Assembly: GCA_910577785.1 (NCBI GenBank) | Contig: CAJTNT010000065.1 | Coordinates: 1-16,809 of the forward strand | Source: an uncultured Lachnospiraceae bacterium | GTDB lineage: Bacteria; Bacillota; Clostridia; Lachnospirales; Lachnospiraceae | Direction: 5' to 3' | Length of the DNA stretch: 16,809 nt | In this document: piece after piece, positions 6,761-13,625 of the stretch | How positions within the stretch are numbered: the first letter of the stretch is position 1 | Layout: the number at the start of each line of letters is the position of its first letter | The notes under the pieces: model-generated | The model's input: only the letters and a program-made list of their open reading frames with translations | What the model was told of the DNA's origin: nothing | The model's database searches: none | Made by a program: the position numbers and the translations under genes

Positions 6761-7950
6761 GCAGAGAGGATTTTATGAGGCAGCTGGAAATGCTGCTGGC
6801 AGACGTACCGCAGGAAGAGAAACAGGAAGCCCTATCGTACTATCAGAGTTATTTTGAGGATGCGGGCACAGAGAACGAAGCGCGTATTTTAAGGGAGCTG
6901 GACTCGCCGCAGAAGGTTGCAGCCACCATTAAGGCGGATTTGGGCATGGAGGCGGGGGAAAGTGTAGGGGAATATACAGAACATGGCTTTATGGACAGCA
7001 GGTTCCAGGACAGACAGGAGATTAAGGTTGCCGTTGAGCCGTCCAGGGAACAGGCGGGGAAGGCGCAGGGCGCTGAGGAAAAGGGAAAGCCTGGTGCATA
7101 CCAGCGGGAAGGGGAAACCTCTGGCTATCAGAACCAGGGTACTTACAGGCAGGAAGAAGAAGCCTCCAGCTATCAGAACCAGGATACTTATGGGCAGGAA
7201 GAAGAAGCCTCCAGCTATCAGGACCAGAGTACTTATGGGCAGGGGGGCGAGGCTTTTGGCAGTCAGGAACAAGGCGGTTACAGACAGGGAGAGGGGAACT
7301 CAAATTATCAGAGAGGCTATAGGCCAGAAGGGAATGGCAGCGATAGGGATGCTTCTGGACAAGGGGAAAGTGTGGGTTACCAGCAAGGAAATGGCACGGG
7401 AGGAAATAACGGTTACAGGAGTGCATCAGGATATGCTGAAAGTGGCGGCTACCAGGAAGGGAGCAGATCCAGAGGGGATGGAAGCTACTGGGAGCCTTTT
7501 GGAAATGGAGGAAGCGGCGGCTATGGGGATCCTTCTGGAACTGGGGGGAATACCAGCTATGGGAACCGCAGCAGGTCAACGTATAATGGAAGCCAGCTTG
7601 GAAAGATTTTACTGCTGGTTGCAATTGCTGTCCTGACGAGCCCGGCTTGGCTGGGGCTTCTGGGGGGAGTTGGCGGCCTTGTTATAGGCCTTGCGGTTAC
7701 TGCGGTGTGCCTGACAGGGGCATTTTTCATCGTTGGCGGCGTGCTGTTTGGCGTTGGGATTGGCCAGATGGCTACCGGGAGCCTGGCGATTGGGTTTGCC
7801 TTAAGCGGCGTGGGGATGCTGACGCTGGCATTGGCGATCCTGTGTACCCTGTTCTGTGTCTGGGTATGCGGCAAGCTGTTCCCGTGGTTCCTAAGGGCGG
7901 TCCGGGGACTTTGGAGGGGGTTCTTTTCCAGAAAGGAGCAGAGGCTATGA
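6757..7950 (+). CDS. HAAS/DUF1700 membrane protein with a long Q/G/Y/S-rich linker
   Basis: A 397-residue protein in three parts. Residues 1-65 are a HAAS (DUF1700) domain, with F-M-R-Q-L-E-M-L-L near the start and Y-Y-Q-S-Y-F-E-D-A-G further on. HAAS domains are typically paired with PadR regulators and membrane sensors. Residues about 85-278 are disordered, rich in Gln, Gly, Tyr, Ser and Glu, and include three copies of a 15-residue repeat (124-168). Residues about 282-375 hold three or four hydrophobic spans, ending in a basic tail. Most HAAS proteins are about 180-220 residues, so the linker roughly doubles the size. ATG 6757 overlaps padR. The 3' end overlaps the DUF4097 gene by 4 bases. 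The role is inferred to be envelope sensing. Confidence 0.88.
   Translation: MSREDFMRQLEMLLADVPQEEKQEALSYYQSYFEDAGTENEARILRELDSPQKVAATIKADLGMEAGESVGEYTEHGFMDSRFQDRQEIKVAVEPSREQAGKAQGAEEKGKPGAYQREGETSGYQNQGTYRQEEEASSYQNQDTYGQEEEASSYQDQSTYGQGGEAFGSQEQGGYRQGEGNSNYQRGYRPEGNGSDRDASGQGESVGYQQGNGTGGNNGYRSASGYAESGGYQEGSRSRGDGSYWEPFGNGGSGGYGDPSGTGGNTSYGNRSRSTYNGSQLGKILLLVAIAVLTSPAWLGLLGGVGGLVIGLAVTAVCLTGAFFIVGGVLFGVGIGQMATGSLAIGFALSGVGMLTLALAILCTLFCVWVCGKLFPWFLRAVRGLWRGFFSRKEQRL
7126..7260 (+). repeat. Three in-frame 45-bp tandem repeats in the HAAS gene
   Basis: Units at 7126-7170, 7171-7215 and 7216-7260 encode Y-Q-x-Q-x-T-Y-x-Q-x-x-E-A-x-x. The first two are nearly identical and the third has diverged at its end. 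The 45-bp period keeps the reading frame, so copy number can change without breaking the gene. Confidence 0.9.
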
Positions 7951-9029
7951 AGAATTTTACAAAGGCAGCATTGATTATTACATTGGTTCTGGTCATTTTG
8001 GGCAGCGCATTCTGTGCCGTCGGCATGGGCATTGGGTTCAGCTTCCCAGAATTTTGGGAGCATGTGGAAATGGGGGAATATAGCTTCGGGCCATTTTTCA
8101 AAATCCCATTGTTCCGCCATGAGGGAGAGTCTACGGTGTCTATGGAGACAGATGGACCCGTAGAACAATATGCAGAAGAATATGCAAAAGAGTATGCAGA
8201 CGAGGTGACAGAAGCTGTAATGGGGGGGACAGAGTTCCCAGCGAATGTCCCGCAGGCAGAAGAAATGGGGGGCTATGCGATGGCATCGGAACAGAGCCAT
8301 TTTCCGTGGGAGCCGATCAAAAATCTAGAGGTAGAAGGCTATTTTGGCACGGTTGTCATTGTGGAAAGTTCAAGGGAAAACCAGGATGAAATTTTTGTAG
8401 ATGTAGACTATGCAAAGGAGAATGGCAAGAGCAATGTTAAGATGCATATGGAGGGGGATACCCTGCAGATAGAAGAGACAGAGAAGGACAGCGCCCGCAT
8501 CTGGCAGAAGGAGAGCATCAGCATTACGATTGAGATTCCGGCGCGTGTAATAGATGAGCTTTGGCTGGAAAAGATAGAACTGGAACAGGAAAATGGCAAC
8601 ATTTATATGGATGCGCCCTTGACAGCAGAGAAAATAAAGATTAAGGTAGAGAAAGGGGAATGCATTGCATCTGCGCCGCTGACAGCGACCGATAAGATAG
8701 AGATAGAGGTTGGAGCCGGGAACGGCACATTTGACAGCTTGGAATCGAAGTCTCTCAAGGCAGAGGCCGGGATGGGAACCATGGCGGCAACGCGGGTATC
8801 CGCAGAGGATATCTCTATGGAATGCGGCATGGGCGAAATTGAGTTCCATGTGGTAGGCAAGGAATCGGATTACAGCTACCAAATGAAATGCGGCATAGGC
8901 ACGATAGAGGTTGGGGACAGCAGCTACAGCGGCCTGGCAGGCGAGAAGAAGATTAAGAATCCAGGCAGCAAGAAGATGGACGTGGAATGCGGCATGGGAA
9001 GCATCTTTGTACATTTTTCTGAGACCTGA
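7947..9029 (+). CDS. DUF4097-type beta-helix protein with an N-terminal membrane anchor
   Basis: A 360-residue protein. One hydrophobic segment (about 8-30) is an uncleaved anchor or signal. A spacer (35-120) holds an acidic Y-A-E-E-Y-A-K-E-Y-A stretch. A repetitive beta-rich DUF4097 region (about 125-358) ends in regularly spaced motifs E-C-G-M-G-E-I (292-298), K-C-G-I-G-T-I (314-320) and E-C-G-M-G-S-I (347-353). The protein probably faces outside the membrane. DUF4097 proteins commonly accompany PadR/HAAS genes in Bacillota, and the biochemical role is unknown. The frame is open from 7647, but ATG 7947 is chosen because AAAGGAG (7932-7938) lies 8 bases upstream, it forms the ATGA overlap with the HAAS gene, and it puts the hydrophobic segment at the N-terminus. 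Confidence 0.88.
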   Translation: MKNFTKAALIITLVLVILGSAFCAVGMGIGFSFPEFWEHVEMGEYSFGPFFKIPLFRHEGESTVSMETDGPVEQYAEEYAKEYADEVTEAVMGGTEFPANVPQAEEMGGYAMASEQSHFPWEPIKNLEVEGYFGTVVIVESSRENQDEIFVDVDYAKENGKSNVKMHMEGDTLQIEETEKDSARIWQKESISITIEIPARVIDELWLEKIELEQENGNIYMDAPLTAEKIKIKVEKGECIASAPLTATDKIEIEVGAGNGTFDSLESKSLKAEAGMGTMAATRVSAEDISMECGMGEIEFHVVGKESDYSYQMKCGIGTIEVGDSSYSGLAGEKKIKNPGSKKMDVECGMGSIFVHFSET

Positions 9030-9143
9030 GAAATGGAAGCAGCGTCCATTCCCTTATAGAAAAGCGTATTCCTTCCGAAAAAATGTTTCATAATCATATT
9101 CATTCACAAAATTACTGTTGTTCAGGCAAGAAAGGAGTTTGCA

Positions 9144-9329
9144 ATGGAACCAAGAAGACTGTTTAAATCTCAAAAGAACCGCGTAATCTGTGGCGTATGC
9201 GGCGGAATCGGGGAATTTCTCAATATAGACCCGACAATTGTCCGATTGCTGTTTGTGCTGTTGGGCTGTACCACGACGGGAATTATTGTGTATCTGGTAG
9301 CGGCATTTATTATGCCGGAGGAATTTTAG
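9144..9329 (+). CDS. PspC-domain small membrane protein
   Basis: A 61-residue PspC-domain protein covering the whole single-domain family. R-L-F-K-S-Q-K-N-R-V is followed by the signature C-G-V-C-G-G-I-G-E-F-L-N-I-D-P-T-I-V-R-L, one membrane span (about 34-56) and the closing M-P-E-E. PspC relatives sense or respond to envelope stress. ATG 9144 has AAAGGAG (9131-9137) 6 bases upstream. It lies 114 bases after the DUF4097 gene with no convincing terminator between, so it is probably the last gene of the padR operon. Confidence 0.93.
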   Translation: MEPRRLFKSQKNRVICGVCGGIGEFLNIDPTIVRLLFVLLGCTTTGIIVYLVAAFIMPEEF

Positions 9330-9365
9330 AAGCAGAGGGCATCTGTTTCTTAAGATTAATATGCA

Positions 9366-9403
9366 AAAGGAGCTGCCGCCCTAAATCGCGGCGGCTCTTT
9401 CTT
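9366..9403 (+). terminator. Terminator after the PspC gene
   Basis: GCCGCC (9375-9380) pairs with GGCGGC (9390-9395) around a 9-base loop and is followed by TCTTTCTT. Outer pairing with AGGAG needs a small bulge, so the stem is good but imperfect. It lies 45 bases after the PspC stop. Confidence 0.7.
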
Positions 9404-9441
9404 GTCTATAAATTGAATGGAAGAAAGCGAGGTATCAGACA

Positions 9442-10368
9442 ATGCCGCTGAAAGGAGTCCTTTTCTCCCGCCAAGAACTGAATATTGCCCGTCCCCAGGA
9501 TCCGGAGCGTTTTGTGATGGAAGACGCCCTGACGGAACTTTTGGACACGCTGCCCCATTATGGCGCCCAGGCAATCCAGCTGGACGCCTTTTGCCCTTCC
9601 GGCCCCCAGGAACTTTCCTGCCTCCTTTCCCTGCACCATATCCCACAGCAGGAGGCGCTCCTTGTGGCCGCCACTGACAGGAGCCTTGCCCTGGCGGACG
9701 GCCTTGCAATTGCTACTCTGGGGTACCGTAACCCCTTTCTTCCGCCGCAGTCTTTGCGCCAGCCTGAGATTGTGGTGGAAGGCTTTGAGGAAGTAGATTT
9801 CCATTTTCTGGAACAGACGCTCCAGCGCAGGCATAATATCCCCTGGACTGTGCTGGAGACGAGGCGCTGCATTTTACGCGAAATGGAACTGGAAGACTTG
9901 GACGCCTTATACTGCTTATACCAGGGGGCAAGCGCCGCCCGTTTTCTGGAGCCTCTGTATGAGCGGGAGAAAGAAGAAGAGTATACCAGGGCATACATCA
10001 CGAATATGTACCGTTTCTACGGATATGGCATGTGGGTCGCCATTGAGAAGTCCAGCGGGGAAATCATCGGCAGGGCGGGCATACAGAACCAGAGCCTTAA
10101 CGGGGAGGCTGTCTTAGAGCTGGGCTATCTGGTGGGGGAGCCTTACCAGAATCAGGGATATGCTACGGAGCTGTGCCAGGCCATCCTGGAATATGCCAGA
10201 GAGAAGACCGGCTTCTCTGAGATAAGCTGCCTGATTGCCAAAGAGAATGTAATTTCCGTCCATTTAGCGCTAAAATTGGGCTTTACCTGGCAGGAAGAGG
10301 TAGAAATCAAGGGAAAAACCCTGCAAAGATACAAGAAAACGTTGCAATTTCAGAAAAATGTATTATAA
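9442..10368 (+). CDS. GNAT-family N-acetyltransferase with an N-terminal HAD-like domain
   Basis: A 308-residue protein in two parts. Residues about 139-300 form a GNAT acetyltransferase of the RimJ/RimL type. It has T-x-R-C-I-L-R-E-M near its start, E-L-G-Y-L-V (226-231) and the acetyl-CoA loop Y-Q-N-Q-G-Y-A-T-E (235-243). It ends with A-L-K-L-G-F, typical of the family. Residues 1-135 resemble part of a HAD-phosphatase fold (L-L-V-A-A-T-D-R-S-L-A-L-A-D-G-L-A-I-A-T, 73-92) but show no clear D-x-D nucleophile, so this part may be non-catalytic. The acyl acceptor is unknown. ATG 9442 has only a weak GAGG (9429-9432) 9 bases upstream. The stop codon lies within the likely promoter of rel. Confidence 0.85.
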   Translation: MPLKGVLFSRQELNIARPQDPERFVMEDALTELLDTLPHYGAQAIQLDAFCPSGPQELSCLLSLHHIPQQEALLVAATDRSLALADGLAIATLGYRNPFLPPQSLRQPEIVVEGFEEVDFHFLEQTLQRRHNIPWTVLETRRCILREMELEDLDALYCLYQGASAARFLEPLYEREKEEEYTRAYITNMYRFYGYGMWVAIEKSSGEIIGRAGIQNQSLNGEAVLELGYLVGEPYQNQGYATELCQAILEYAREKTGFSEISCLIAKENVISVHLALKLGFTWQEEVEIKGKTLQRYKKTLQFQKNVL

Positions 10369-10369
10369 T
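10342..10369 (+). promoter_or_regulatory. Likely promoter of rel, overlapping the end of the GNAT gene
   Basis: TTGCAA (10342-10347), a 16-base spacer and a perfect TATAAT (10364-10369) lie in the last codons of the GNAT gene. The -10 box contains the TAA stop (10366-10368). The start would be near 10376, giving a leader of about 115 bases. Confidence 0.7.
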
Positions 10370-10490
10370 GTAGCTTATTACGAAAATAAAATGAGGATAC
10401 AAAGGGGCAGAAAAATTTGGCACAATACGCCTAGTAAGTGTTATTTGCCATCGTGATTCAGCAGGAAAGCAATAAGACGGAGAAATGCCT

Positions 10491-12821
10491 ATGGAAGATA
10501 TGAAAAAGATTGAATGGGAAGAAAAAGAAGAGATTGTATTGCAAAAAGACCACATTAAGCCTACGAAGGAATTTGTCAGCCCAGAGAGCCTGTATGAGGA
10601 ATTGGTTGCCAGCGTAAGGAGGTACCACCCATCTACCGATATTTCCCTGATTGAGAAGGCTTACAGGATTGCGGATGAAGCCCACAAGGGGCAGGCGCGG
10701 AAATCTGGGGAGGCTTACATCATCCATCCGCTCTGTGTGGCCATAATCCTTGCAGAACTGGAGCTGGATAAGGAGACGATTGTGGCAGGGATCCTCCACG
10801 ATGTGGTGGAGGACACGGTGATGACGGAGGAGGAGATTGCCCAGGAGTTCAGCGAGGAAGTCTCATTGCTGGTGGACGGGGTCACAAAGCTGGGGAAATT
10901 GTCCTACAAGGCGGATAAGGTGGAGGTGCAGGCCGAGAACCTGCGCAAGATGTTCCTAGCCATGGCCAAGGATATCCGTGTAATCCTGATTAAGCTGGCA
11001 GACCGCCTCCACAATATGCGCACCCTCAAGTACATGCGGCCGGAGAAGCAGAAGGAAAAGGCCAGAGAGACGATGGACATTTATGCGCCCATTGCCCAGC
11101 GGCTGGGGATTTCCAAGGTGAAGATCGAGCTGGATGACCTGTCCCTGAAGTATCTGGAGCCGGAAGCCTATTACGATCTGGTAGAGAAGGTGGCAGTCCG
11201 CAAAAGCGTACGTGAGGAGTATATCGGCCAGCTGGTGGAGGACGTCAAGGCATACGTCAGCGATGCGGGGATCAAAGCGTCCATTGACGGGCGCGCCAAG
11301 CATTTCTTCAGCATTTATAAGAAGATGGTCAACCAGGATAAGACCTTGGATCAGATATACGACCTGTTCGCTATCCGTGTGCTGGTCCATTCGGTGATGG
11401 ACTGCTATGCGGTGCTGGGCGTGATCCATGAGAAATACAAGCCGATCCCGGGGCGGTTTAAGGATTACATTGCCATGCCTAAACCCAATATGTACCAGTC
11501 CCTGCACACCACTTTGATCGGCCCTACCGGGCAGCCCTTTGAGATACAGATCCGTACGTATGAGATGCACCGTACGGCGGAGTATGGGATTGCAGCCCAT
11601 TGGAAATACAAGGAAGCCTCCAACGGCAATAAGGTTTCGGAAAAGAGCCAGGAGGAAGCAAAGCTGAGCTGGCTGAAGCAGATCCTGGAATGGCAGCGGG
11701 ATATGTCGGATAACCGGGAATTTATGAATCTCCTAAAGAGCGATTTGGATCTGTTTGCGGATACGGTGTTCTGCTTTACGCCTTCTGGGGATGTGAAGAA
11801 CCTGCCCAATGGCTCCACACCCATAGATTTTGCCTATAGCATCCATACGGCAGTGGGGAACAAGATGATTGGCGCCAAGGTCAACGGCAAGCTGGTGAAT
11901 ATCGACTATGTGATCCAGAACGGGGATCGGATTGAGGTGCTGACTTCCCAGAACTCCAGGGGACCCAGCCGGGACTGGCTGAACATTGTCAAGAGTACCC
12001 AGGCCAAGAATAAGATTAACCAGTGGTTCCGCAGTGAGTTTAAAGAAGAGAATATTTCCCGGGGCAAGGAGCTGCTGGTGCAGTATTGCAAGGGCAAGAA
12101 CATCAACTGGCCAGATTTGAACCAGGCTTCCTACCAGAGCCGGATTATGCGCAAATATGGGTTCCGCGACTGGGATTCCGTCCTGGCAGCCTTGGGGCAC
12201 GGGGGGCTGAAGGAAGGGCAGATTATCAATAAGATGCAGGAATACTACCGCAAGGAGCACAAGCATATCCTGACGGACGAGGATATTTTGGCACAGCTGG
12301 GCAAAGATGGGGAAACAGCGCCGTCTTCCGGGAATGGGGAAAAGGAGAAGAAGCGCCCCTATTCTAAGAGTGGGATCGTGGTTAGGGGCATTGACGATAT
12401 AGCAGTGCGCTTCTCCCGCTGCTGCGCACCAGTGCCGGGGGATGAGATTGTGGGCTTTGTCACAAGGGGAAGAGGGGTTTCCATCCATCGGACGGACTGT
12501 ATTAATATAATCAACCTGTCGGAGGTGGAACGCGCAAGGCTGTTGGATGCGGAATGGCAGAAGACAGAAGGGGAAGACGGGCAGTACATGGCGGAGATTA
12601 AGATTTATGGGAATAACCGCGTGGGGCTGCTGGTGGATATTACGAAGATACTGACGGAGTGCCAGATTGACATCCGCGCAATCCATTCCAATACCAGCAA
12701 GCAGGGGGTTGCGACAATTACGATTGCGTTCGGCACGAAAGGGAAGGATGAGCTTGTCGGCCTAGTTGGGAAGATCCGCCAGGTAGAGAGCGTACTGGAT
12801 ATTGAAAGAACCAGGGGGTAA
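10491..12821 (+). CDS. rel: Bifunctional (p)ppGpp synthetase/hydrolase (Rel/SpoT family)
   Basis: The ribosome-associated stringent-response enzyme makes (p)ppGpp from ATP and GTP or GDP and also degrades it. The 776-residue product contains all domains. The hydrolase HD domain (about 45-200) has H-D-V-V-E-D-T (103-109) and L-A-D-R-L-H-N-M. The synthetase (about 235-375) has G-R-A-K, R-F-K-D (322-325) and Y-Q-S-L-H-T. The basic R-x-K-D type marks bifunctional Rel rather than a synthetase-only RelA. TGS starts near 425, the zinc-finger region has R-C-C-A-P-V-P-G-D, and a C-terminal ACT domain lies at about 700-776. ATG 10491 is preferred because GGAG (10479-10482) is 8 bases upstream; ATG 10485, two codons earlier, is too close to it. 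Confidence 0.97.
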   Translation: MEDMKKIEWEEKEEIVLQKDHIKPTKEFVSPESLYEELVASVRRYHPSTDISLIEKAYRIADEAHKGQARKSGEAYIIHPLCVAIILAELELDKETIVAGILHDVVEDTVMTEEEIAQEFSEEVSLLVDGVTKLGKLSYKADKVEVQAENLRKMFLAMAKDIRVILIKLADRLHNMRTLKYMRPEKQKEKARETMDIYAPIAQRLGISKVKIELDDLSLKYLEPEAYYDLVEKVAVRKSVREEYIGQLVEDVKAYVSDAGIKASIDGRAKHFFSIYKKMVNQDKTLDQIYDLFAIRVLVHSVMDCYAVLGVIHEKYKPIPGRFKDYIAMPKPNMYQSLHTTLIGPTGQPFEIQIRTYEMHRTAEYGIAAHWKYKEASNGNKVSEKSQEEAKLSWLKQILEWQRDMSDNREFMNLLKSDLDLFADTVFCFTPSGDVKNLPNGSTPIDFAYSIHTAVGNKMIGAKVNGKLVNIDYVIQNGDRIEVLTSQNSRGPSRDWLNIVKSTQAKNKINQWFRSEFKEENISRGKELLVQYCKGKNINWPDLNQASYQSRIMRKYGFRDWDSVLAALGHGGLKEGQIINKMQEYYRKEHKHILTDEDILAQLGKDGETAPSSGNGEKEKKRPYSKSGIVVRGIDDIAVRFSRCCAPVPGDEIVGFVTRGRGVSIHRTDCINIINLSEVERARLLDAEWQKTEGEDGQYMAEIKIYGNNRVGLLVDITKILTECQIDIRAIHSNTSKQGVATITIAFGTKGKDELVGLVGKIRQVESVLDIERTRG

Positions 12822-12884
12822 AGCCATTATAGTATTGAGAGGGTAAAAGAACTGTGATGAGAGGGAATTATGTAGAGTATTAGG

Positions 12885-12916
12885 AAAGCATCTATTGGGG
12901 AAATAGATGCTTTTTT
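12885..12916 (+). terminator. Terminator of rel
   Basis: A perfect 12-bp stem pairs AAAGCATCTATT (12885-12896) with AATAGATGCTTT (12902-12913) around a 5-base loop and is followed by further T. It lies 63 bases after the rel stop and ends just before the ribosome binding site of the next gene. Confidence 0.92.
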
Positions 12917-12935
12917 AGAAAGGAGTTCGAAGAAA

Positions 12936-13556
12936 ATGAGAGTGGAACAGTATTGCGTAGGAGATGTGGGGACAAATTGTTATTTTGCCATTAATGAGGA
13001 GACGGGGGAAATGCTGGTGATTGATCCGGGGGATTCGGCGGGAATGCTGGCTGGGAAAATCCGCGAGGGAGGATGGAAGCCGCAGGCGGTACTTCTGACC
13101 CATGGGCATTTTGACCATGCGATGGCGGCAGAAGAGCTGGCGGGCATGTTTGGAATCCAGGTTTACGCCCATGAGGCAGAGAAGGAGACTCTGGAACAGC
13201 CAAGGCTCAATGTATCGGCTATGATTGGGCGCAGGGATGTGTACCATGCAGACGTGTTTGTGAAGGATGGTCAGGCGCTGGAATTGGCAGGCACGGAATG
13301 CAGGGTTCTGCATACGCCAGGGCATACGGAGGGCGGATGCTGCTTTTATTTCGAGAAGGAGAAGGTTCTCTTTAGCGGCGACACATTATTCTGCCAGTCG
13401 GTGGGGAGGACGGATTTCCCAAGGGGGAGCATGTCGCAGCTGGTGCGTTCCATTAAAGGGAAGCTGATGGGGCTGCCGGATGAGGTAAAAGTATATCCAG
13501 GCCATATGTCGGCGACGAGCATTGGCATGGAACGCAGGATGAATCCATTTTTGTAG
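12936..13556 (+). CDS. Metallo-beta-lactamase-fold hydrolase (glyoxalase II-like)
   Basis: A 206-residue hydrolase of the metallo-beta-lactamase fold, in the short glyoxalase-II-like group often found next to rel in Bacillota. The full set of metal ligands is visible: T-H-G-H-F-D-H (His56, His58, Asp60, His61), His130 in P-G-H-T, Asp149 in S-G-D-T and His190 in Y-P-G-H. Substrate cannot be assigned from sequence. Thioester hydrolysis such as S-lactoylglutathione-like compounds is the family default, and many relatives have other substrates. ATG 12936 follows AAAGGAG (12919-12925) by 10 bases. hemZ starts 34 bases downstream with no terminator between, so the two are probably co-transcribed. 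No clear promoter was seen after the rel terminator. Confidence 0.93.
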   Translation: MRVEQYCVGDVGTNCYFAINEETGEMLVIDPGDSAGMLAGKIREGGWKPQAVLLTHGHFDHAMAAEELAGMFGIQVYAHEAEKETLEQPRLNVSAMIGRRDVYHADVFVKDGQALELAGTECRVLHTPGHTEGGCCFYFEKEKVLFSGDTLFCQSVGRTDFPRGSMSQLVRSIKGKLMGLPDEVKVYPGHMSATSIGMERRMNPFL

Positions 13557-13574
13557 GATGATATGAGGAAGGGC

Positions 13575-13625
13575 ATGGAAAAGCAGAGAGATGATTACAG
13601 TATGCTTAAACGAGGCAAATTTTGA
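13575..13625 (+). other. 16-codon upstream ORF overlapping the hemZ start
   Basis: ATG 13575 follows AGGA (13566-13569) by 5 bases and runs 16 codons to TGA 13623, in a different frame from hemZ and across its start codon. Because hemZ itself has no good ribosome binding site, this ORF could deliver ribosomes to it. It could equally be chance. Confidence 0.25.

Noticed and set aside
9032..9050. AATGGA/TCCATT hairpin after the DUF4097 gene as a terminator
   Set aside because: The stem is only 6 bp and no T-run follows, so readthrough to the PspC gene is more likely.
11733..12686. 317-codon minus-strand open frame inside rel
   Set aside because: It lies wholly antisense to the TGS to ACT domains of rel and its residues resemble no family.
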